This document shows positions 59,522 to 64,000 of a DNA stretch of 64,000 bases, one piece after another; position 1 is the first letter of the stretch; every line of letters starts with the position of its first letter. The notes under the pieces are model-generated. The model was not told where the DNA came from, made no database searches, and saw only the letters and a list, made by a program, of their open reading frames with translations. The stretch is from CAIQJJ01 sp964606085 (GTDB taxonomy: Bacteria; Chloroflexota; Anaerolineae; Anaerolineales; UBA4823), in the NCBI GenBank assembly GCA_964606085.1, contig CAZSFD010000011.1:1-64000 (forward strand). Reading direction: 5' to 3'. The translations under genes and the position numbers were made by a program.

Positions 59522-60751
59522 TTATGGTTCTGGGGTTGGCTCGACCGGTTCGGGCGTGGGCGGCGTGTGGAAGCCGCTGGCCTCGGCGATCATCTCTTCG
59601 TCGGTGAAGTCGAAGCCGCCGGTGTGACAACTGCGGCAGGCAAAGTTCAGGCCGATTTGCGCGCCGCCGTTCTCGCTAAATTGTTCGATTTGGGTGGGGT
59701 TGATGGCAACCTGGTGGGTGCGCACGTCGCCGGTGAAGAGGGCGGCATTGCTCCAGGCGCTCTGGATGGCATAGGGCATGTGGCAGCTTTCGCAGGCCAC
59801 ATTCTTCATACTTTTGCGATATTGCGCCTCGCGCCAGTGACAATCGGCGCAGGCCGTGCGGGTGGCCGGCTGGCTGGCCTGGCGCAACTGCTCCACCCCG
59901 GCGTGCGGGTCGTGGCAGACCACACAGTCTATGACAGTGTGCTTGCCGGGAAAGAGATCACCGTAGGTATCCTGATGCTGAATGAAACCGTCGGCGATTT
60001 CGATCTCGCTGGAGCGGTGACATTGGTCGCACAGGGCGCTGCTGCGGTCAATGGTGGGATGCACCATGGTCGGCGCGGCGACGTGCAGGCTGCCCGGCCC
60101 GTGGCAGGCTTCGCATTGCACGCCTGCCTCGGCCCAGGTTCCGGTCACGCCAGGCAGGGCGGCCGGGTTGTTGCTGCTCGGCCAGGTGGTGTAGCCGGTG
60201 GCATGGCAACTGCCGCAGGTGTTCGAGAGATTCTCCTCGCCGCTATGAAAGGCTACCCAGCCAGCCTGCGCTTTGACTTTGGAATTGGCGTAGTTGTATT
60301 GGCTGTCACCCGCGGTGATGATGTAGCCATCGGCGTTGGTGAAGACGGCTTTCCATTTGTAGCCGCCGATCACGTAGCTGATGTTTTCCCAGGTGCTTCC
60401 GGCGGGCGGCTCGGTCAACTGCGTGAAGGGATAAGCCGGGGCCTGGCCGCCTTCTACCTTGACCATATTCCAGGCATGGCCCGATTTCATAAACATATCA
60501 TACGTTTCTTGGTGGCATCCGGCGCAGGTTTGCGACCCCACGTATGTTGCGCCAACCGGGCCGGGTGGGCCAGCTTCGCCGGGCGCGCCGGCTGGCCCGG
60601 CGGGTCCTTCTTTGCCCTCTGGCCCTTGTGGGCCTTCCGGCCCAGCGGGTCCGGAAGGCCCCATTGGTCCCACAGGACCGGTCTCACCGGCGCAGGCGGC
60701 CAGCAGCAGCGCCGTAAGGATGAGCAGGATACCAAATAAGATTCTTTTCAT
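59522..60751 (-). CDS. Lipoprotein with collagen-like stalk fused to an octahaem cytochrome c
   Basis: This 409-residue protein starts at the ATG at 60751, which has GAGGAG at proper spacing; an ATG six bases upstream is too close. Residues 1-19 are a lipoprotein signal with lipobox LAAC (Cys20). Then come 16 uninterrupted Gly-X-Y triplets rich in GPA, GPE and GPM (about 22-69). The rest holds eight CXXCH sites (CAGCH, CGSCH, CEACH, CDQCH, CVVCH, CADCH, CESCH, CRSCH), the first in a c554-like context, and a Pro/Glu tail. The stalk predicts a trimer standing off the membrane, an unusual design for an electron conduit. Confidence 0.93.
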   Translation of the reverse strand: MKRILFGILLILTALLLAACAGETGPVGPMGPSGPAGPEGPQGPEGKEGPAGPAGAPGEAGPPGPVGATYVGSQTCAGCHQETYDMFMKSGHAWNMVKVEGGQAPAYPFTQLTEPPAGSTWENISYVIGGYKWKAVFTNADGYIITAGDSQYNYANSKVKAQAGWVAFHSGEENLSNTCGSCHATGYTTWPSSNNPAALPGVTGTWAEAGVQCEACHGPGSLHVAAPTMVHPTIDRSSALCDQCHRSSEIEIADGFIQHQDTYGDLFPGKHTVIDCVVCHDPHAGVEQLRQASQPATRTACADCHWREAQYRKSMKNVACESCHMPYAIQSAWSNAALFTGDVRTHQVAINPTQIEQFSENGGAQIGLNFACRSCHTGGFDFTDEEMIAEASGFHTPPTPEPVEPTPEP

Positions 60752-60781
60752 GGGCATTCTCCTCGCACTCGTTGTGAGCGT

Positions 60782-60790
60782 ATTATAGCA
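60782..60790 (-). promoter_or_regulatory. Extended -10 promoter of the cytochrome cluster
   Basis: On the minus strand TGCTATAAT (60782-60790) is a perfect extended -10, about 31 nt before the start at 60751. No good -35 box is seen, in keeping with an extended -10 or activator-dependent promoter. Confidence 0.65.
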
Positions 60791-60830
60791 AAGATTAAAA
60801 GAAGATTAGGACGTTTCTCCTATCTGGAAT

Positions 60831-60846
60831 ATGGTGAATCTCCCAT
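60831..60846. promoter_or_regulatory. Candidate operator, second copy, upstream of collagen-like cytochrome gene
   Basis: ATGGTG-4 nt-TCCCAT is an imperfect inverted repeat containing the 13-nt word shared with the site at 59382. It lies about 44 nt upstream of the extended -10 box, a distance suited to an activator. Confidence 0.45.
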
Positions 60847-60878
60847 AACGCGGCCTCCAGCCGCAACCAAAGATTTCA

Positions 60879-60935
60879 CCGCGAAGGGCGCGAAGAACGC
60901 GAAGAATGCAAAGGTTTTCTTCGCGCCCTTCGCGG
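60879..60935. repeat. Palindromic element, 19-bp arms
   Basis: CCGCGAAGGGCGCGAAGAA (60879-60897) is perfectly complementary to 60917-60935 across a 19-nt loop; further GCGAAG words surround it. The design matches the CACGAAGG/CACAAAGG element at 46399-46459, suggesting one class of dispersed repeat. Confidence 0.82.
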
Positions 60936-61025
60936 CTTCGCGGTTCAAATATCTTCGCGGTCATGATAGTTTTTCAAGGGCAATTCTATACGGAATCGTT
61001 GGGTTAAGATTAACGTGCATTCCAG

Positions 61026-61054
61026 TTGATCAAAACCGTCTCATGGCGTAAACT
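61026..61054 (+). promoter_or_regulatory. Promoter of histidine kinase gene, possibly giving a leaderless mRNA
   Basis: TTGATC (61026-61031) and TAAACT (61049-61054) are separated by 17 nt. The ATG of the kinase gene is at 61061, only 6 nt after the -10 box, so the transcript would start at or next to the start codon. No ribosome-binding site is present, which agrees. Confidence 0.55.
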
Positions 61055-61060
61055 ATATCC

Positions 61061-62293
61061 ATGACCCCCGGTGAACTGCTCCGAAGTATACGTCCCCAAT
61101 GGCTTGAACGGGTTTCCGGCCACCTGGCGCGGGCTGACCGCGTGCGCGAGACCTTTCGCCAGCAATTAGCCATCTTTTTCGATGCCCTCGTCCGTTCGGT
61201 CGAGACGGGCGACCCGGCGTTGCTGACCCCGGCCATGCAAGGCTGGGGCGAAGACCGCACGCAAAGCGAACTGGAAAACCCGCGCAGCAGCCTGCCCATC
61301 GTCATCAACCAGATTTTGGTGGCCACCTTCAACCTGCTGCGCGAAGAATTGGCCGATGGCGACGCCATGCAGGTCATCGCGGCAATCCTGCCGGTCTATA
61401 GTTATGCCCTCGAACAATCCTCCATTGCTGAGACACAGATGCACGTGCGCCATGTCGCCCAGGAATTGGATCAGGTGCGGGCGATGTTGGAACGCCTCGA
61501 AAAGAGCAAATCTGATTTCATTGCCGTTGCCGCCCATGAGTTGAAAACCCCACTGACCTTGATCGAGGGCTATGCTTCGATGCTGCAAGAGAATCCACCG
61601 GAGAGCGATCCGATGGCAGGCATGTACCTGAAAGGGATCAACAGCGGCACGCGCCGTTTGCGCGAAATCGTAGACGATATGATTGATGTCTCGATGATTG
61701 ACAACGATCTGCTCTCGTTGAGTTTTCAGCCGGTGTGGGTCAACCGCCTGATGGATACGGTGCGCCGCGAAGTCGCTGACAGTGTCAAAGAGCGGCAGCA
61801 AACCCTCAAGTATCGTCAGTTCCACGGTATAGACGAAATGACGTATGGCGACGGCGAGCGTTTGCTGCAAGCGTTCCGCAATGTGATTACCAACGCCATC
61901 AAATACACCCCCGATGGCGGCACAATCAGCGTGGATGGCCGGATGCTGCCCGGTTTCATCGAGATTATCGTCACCGACACCGGCATTGGCATTGATCCCG
62001 AACATCACGCCGTCATTTTCGAGAAATTCGGCCGCCTGGGTGATGTGCTGACGCATTCCAGCGGCAAAACCAAGTTCAAAGGCGGCGGCCCGGGGCTGGG
62101 GCTGCCGATCACCAAGGGGATCATCGAAGCGCACGGCGGCACAATTTGGGTCGAGTCGCCGGGATATGACGAAAAACGCTGCCCGGGTTCCACTTTTCAC
62201 ATCTTGTTGCCGATGCGTAAATCGGCCCCCGACGATAAAACCGATAAGCTGTTCAACCCCACCATAGACGCCAAAAAAACCGGGCGTTTCTGA
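61061..62293 (+). CDS. Soluble sensor histidine kinase
   Basis: This 410-residue kinase has no membrane helix. The N-terminal part (1-145) is helical with no recognised sensor family (RPQWLERVSGHLARADRVRETFRQQL). The dimerisation domain has His159 in VAAHELKTPLTLIEGYA. The ATPase domain shows NVITNAIKYT, DTGIGIDPE, FEKFGR and GPGLGLPITKGI. It is divergent from the cytochrome cluster, so it could be regulated together with it, but a partner regulator is not adjacent. The stop is 9 nt before hflX. Confidence 0.92.
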   Translation: MTPGELLRSIRPQWLERVSGHLARADRVRETFRQQLAIFFDALVRSVETGDPALLTPAMQGWGEDRTQSELENPRSSLPIVINQILVATFNLLREELADGDAMQVIAAILPVYSYALEQSSIAETQMHVRHVAQELDQVRAMLERLEKSKSDFIAVAAHELKTPLTLIEGYASMLQENPPESDPMAGMYLKGINSGTRRLREIVDDMIDVSMIDNDLLSLSFQPVWVNRLMDTVRREVADSVKERQQTLKYRQFHGIDEMTYGDGERLLQAFRNVITNAIKYTPDGGTISVDGRMLPGFIEIIVTDTGIGIDPEHHAVIFEKFGRLGDVLTHSSGKTKFKGGGPGLGLPITKGIIEAHGGTIWVESPGYDEKRCPGSTFHILLPMRKSAPDDKTDKLFNPTIDAKKTGRF

Positions 62294-62302
62294 ACCGATT
62301 GT

Positions 62303-63622
62303 ATGACCAAACATTCTCTCGAATCAACCGTCCTGCCTGCCGAGCGTGCCTTCGTTGTGGGCGTTGAACTGCGCGGGCGGGAGGGTTTGCTCTCCCTGGA
62401 TGATTCCCTGGCCGAACTCGCCCTGCTGGCTGATACGGCTGGCCTGGAAGTGGTCGGCCAGACCTACCAACGCCTCGAAACGCCGCATTCGCAAACCTTC
62501 ATCGGCCCTGGCAAGGTGGAAGAAGTACGCGCCCTGGCCGACGAGTTTCAGGCTGACGTGATCCTTTTCGACGATGAACTGCTGCCGCGTCATCAGCGCG
62601 AACTCGAAGCCATCTTTGGCGAAAAGCTGCGCGTCCTCGACCGCACCGCCCTCATCCTCGACATCTTCGCCCAGCACGCTCACACCAGCGAAGGCGCCTT
62701 GCAGGTGGAACTGGCGCAATACGAATACCGCCTGCCCCGCCTGACACGCGCCTGGACGCACCTGGCCCGCCAGGCCGGCGGCGGCGGTGGGCGCACCGGC
62801 AGCGTGGGCGGCGTGGGGCTGCGCGGCCCCGGTGAAACCCAGTTGGAAGTTGACCGCCGCGACATCCGGCGGCGCATCTCCCATCTCAAAGATCAGTTGG
62901 AAAAAGTGCGCACACAACGCGCCCAGCATCGGGTGCAGCGTAAACGCGCCCGGCTGCCGGTAGTGGCGCTGGTGGGCTACACCAACGCCGGCAAATCTAC
63001 CCTGCTCAACCACCTGACCCATGCCGAAGTGTATGTGGCCGATCAACTCTTCGCCACGCTCGACCCCACCACCCGCCGTGTGGAACTGCCCGGCGGCAAT
63101 GTGGCCCTCTTTACCGATACCGTGGGCTTCATCCAAAAGCTGCCCACCTCGCTCGTGGCCGCCTTCCGCGCCACCCTCGAAGAGATTGCCGAAGCCGACC
63201 TGCTCTTGCATGTGGTAGACATCACCCACCCCAACGCCCAGCAGCAAGCCGAGGCCGTCTATCAAACCCTGCGCGACATCGAAGCCGATCAAATCCCTGC
63301 CATAACGGTGCTCAACAAAATTGACCGCCTGACCGACCCCGCCGCGGCCCAACAGGCTGCCGCGGTTTTCCCCAACTCGCTGGCGGTTTCGGCGCTCAAG
63401 GGCCTGGGCATTGGCGAGATGCTGCAAAAGGTCAATCAACGCCTGTACGAAGCGCAATCGCTGATCACCGTGCGCCTGCCGTATGCCGAGGGCGGCCTGG
63501 TGTCGCTCTTCCACGAGCAGGGCCAGGTGACACGCATCGAACACGGCGAGGGGGGTGTCACCATCCAGGGGCGTTTGCCGGGGCGCTTGCTGGCCGCCTT
63601 TCGGGCTTATCTTGTGAAGTGA
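62303..63622 (+). CDS. hflX: HflX ribosome-associated GTPase
   Basis: This 439-residue GTPase has the HflX N-terminal domain (LADTAGLEVVGQTYQRLETPHSQTFIGPGKVEEV), the glycine-rich linker GGGGGRTGSVGGVGLRGPGETQLEVDRR, and the G domain (GYTNAGKSTLLNHL, DTVGFIQKLP, NKID). HflX binds the large ribosomal subunit and splits stalled ribosomes under stress. Length and all motifs are normal. It lies 9 nt after the kinase gene, in the same direction. Confidence 0.96.
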   Translation: MTKHSLESTVLPAERAFVVGVELRGREGLLSLDDSLAELALLADTAGLEVVGQTYQRLETPHSQTFIGPGKVEEVRALADEFQADVILFDDELLPRHQRELEAIFGEKLRVLDRTALILDIFAQHAHTSEGALQVELAQYEYRLPRLTRAWTHLARQAGGGGGRTGSVGGVGLRGPGETQLEVDRRDIRRRISHLKDQLEKVRTQRAQHRVQRKRARLPVVALVGYTNAGKSTLLNHLTHAEVYVADQLFATLDPTTRRVELPGGNVALFTDTVGFIQKLPTSLVAAFRATLEEIAEADLLLHVVDITHPNAQQQAEAVYQTLRDIEADQIPAITVLNKIDRLTDPAAAQQAAAVFPNSLAVSALKGLGIGEMLQKVNQRLYEAQSLITVRLPYAEGGLVSLFHEQGQVTRIEHGEGGVTIQGRLPGRLLAAFRAYLVK

Positions 63623-63629
63623 GGAAACC

Positions 63630-63842
63630 ATGCTGCAAAAATTCAACAAATGGCTCGATGTACTCTCGAACTACTTCGCTCACCGCAAGGGCCTGCTGCC
63701 GCTGATTGGCCTGGGGCTGATCCTGTTCAACTGGTTTTTGCAGCTTTTCCCGTTTTTGGGGTGGATTGTAGATAGTCAGAGCTTTCTGCACCTGGGGTTG
63801 ATCGTCACGATCATCGGTTTTATGCTGGCCTGGGTGCTTTAG
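63630..63842 (+). CDS. 70-residue membrane protein
   Basis: The small protein starts 7 nt after the hflX stop (GAGGAAACC precedes the ATG). An amphipathic N-terminus (LQKFNKWLDVLSNYFAHRKG) is followed by two hydrophobic helices (LLPLIGLGLILFNWFLQLFPFLGWIV and LHLGLIVTIIGFMLAWVL). I do not recognise a family. Tight spacing suggests co-translation with hflX. Confidence 0.72.
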   Translation: MLQKFNKWLDVLSNYFAHRKGLLPLIGLGLILFNWFLQLFPFLGWIVDSQSFLHLGLIVTIIGFMLAWVL

Positions 63843-63861
63843 GGGTAAGCACCTCACGAGA

Positions 63862-63984
63862 ATGTCTGACAAAAATGTTGACCAAAAGGGCGTAAAGGGT
63901 GGGGATATAACAAAGTTGATAGGTGAATCCCTATCATTTCTTGCTAAAATTTTGTCAATTATAGGTGTTTTCAGGCTTCGATAA
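63862..63984 (+). CDS. Possible 40-codon ORF
   Basis: From ATG 63862 the frame MSDKNVDQKGVKGGDITKLI continues through SFLAKILSIIGVFR to a double stop at 63982-63987. Codon use is clearly more AT-rich than in neighbouring genes. The C-terminal half is amphipathic or hydrophobic. There is no strong ribosome-binding site. It may be a small peptide gene from transferred DNA or a chance ORF. Confidence 0.3.
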   Translation: MSDKNVDQKGVKGGDITKLIGESLSFLAKILSIIGVFRLR

Positions 63985-64000
63985 TAGTAAACCTGCTGCG

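Larger units (their letters stand above)
60791..61025. other. Inter-operon region between cytochrome cluster and kinase gene
   Basis: The 309-nt gap from 60752 to 61060 has no gene. It holds the extended -10 promoter, the shared 16-nt inverted repeat (60831-60846), the 57-nt palindromic element (60879-60935) and the kinase promoter (61026-61054). The stretch 60936-61025 is AT-richer and shows nothing else that I can identify. Confidence 0.6.

Noticed and set aside
51635..60751. Nitrite reductase (Nrf) or alternative complex III as the identity of the cytochrome cluster
   Set aside because: There is no NrfA-type CXXCK catalytic haem and no ActB-type molybdopterin-like domain among the genes; only the shared FeS/NrfD part is present.
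60459..60788. A plus-strand frame that also looks collagen-like (Gly-Pro rich)
   Set aside because: The complement of GGN-CCN codons is again GGN-CCN, so it mirrors the true Gly-X-Y stalk. Only the minus strand has a lipoprotein signal and haem sites.
61166..63649. Long antisense frames opposite the histidine kinase and hflX
   Set aside because: The plus-strand genes contain all catalytic motifs; the antisense translations match nothing.
1..64000. tRNA, rRNA, riboswitch or prophage genes
   Set aside because: None of the gaps shows a cloverleaf, rRNA sequence or known riboswitch core, and no integrase, transposase or phage structural gene was recognised. This was by eye only.

Overview
The window looks like a piece of a GC-rich, monoderm bacterial chromosome, most likely Chloroflexota of the Anaerolineae type. 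This is inferred from gene content: roadblock/MglA signalling genes, a giant zinc-ribbon multi-membrane protein, a DUF5107-TPR protein, a BMP-type nucleoside ABC system, a sortase, lipoproteins and large multihaem cytochromes. No rRNA, tRNA, CRISPR array, phage or transposase gene was seen. Coding is dense, with many 4-8 nt gene overlaps.

Layout. (A) 1-7977, plus strand: an MglA-like GTPase, two roadblock proteins, a small Cys-containing sensor-like protein, a predicted amidoligase, a class II glutamine amidotransferase, a receiver protein with a DHp-like tail, and a hybrid histidine kinase. This is a compact signalling-plus-amidation locus and one of the two best candidates for an undescribed system. 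(B) 8040-11664, plus strand: an SDR, a DUF4386-like protein, two flavodoxin-fold proteins and a membrane protein. (C) 11661-33319, minus strand: a glycosyltransferase, a TetR remnant lacking its DNA-binding helices, an HpcH/HpaI aldolase, a membrane-anchored cyclophilin, an AbrB/PIN toxin-antitoxin pair, aroQ, an AAA/DUF4143 ATPase, an exported protein, a 1939-residue membrane protein, an AroK-AroB fusion, aroC, a Ser/Thr kinase, a DUF433/DUF5615 pair, a BMP-type ABC ATPase with its lipoprotein, a Cys/Met PLP enzyme and an atypical response regulator. (D) 33518-39802, plus strand: a bifunctional-nuclease-family protein, a PfkB kinase, ParA, ParB, CtaA, a HAD phosphatase and an amidohydrolase. 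(E) 39811-41508, minus strand: a sortase that carries its own LPGTG-type sorting signal. (F) 41695-48949, plus strand: small unknown proteins, an HD-domain pseudogene, DUF5107-TPR, an ABC-2 exporter and a receiver. (G) 49053-60751, minus strand: a respiratory cluster encoding 35 CXXCH haem sites in five proteins, with a Tat-exported 4x[4Fe-4S] protein, NrfD, two cytochromes b, a 50-residue membrane peptide and a NarX/NarL-like pair. Its first gene is a lipoprotein with a collagen-like Gly-X-Y stalk fused to an octahaem cytochrome; this is the second best candidate system. (H) 61061-63984, plus strand: a histidine kinase with a possible leaderless promoter, HflX, a small membrane protein and a 40-codon ORF.

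How the genes fit together. CtaA implies haem A and an aerobic oxidase elsewhere. Cluster G looks like a quinone-linked conduit that carries electrons to or from the outside of the cell; no molybdenum or other catalytic reductase subunit lies beside it. aroQ, aroKB and aroC supply four steps of the shikimate pathway. The window is also rich in short palindromic or tandem repeats of several unrelated sequences. They sit at gene borders and, in several places, inside reading frames that stay open.
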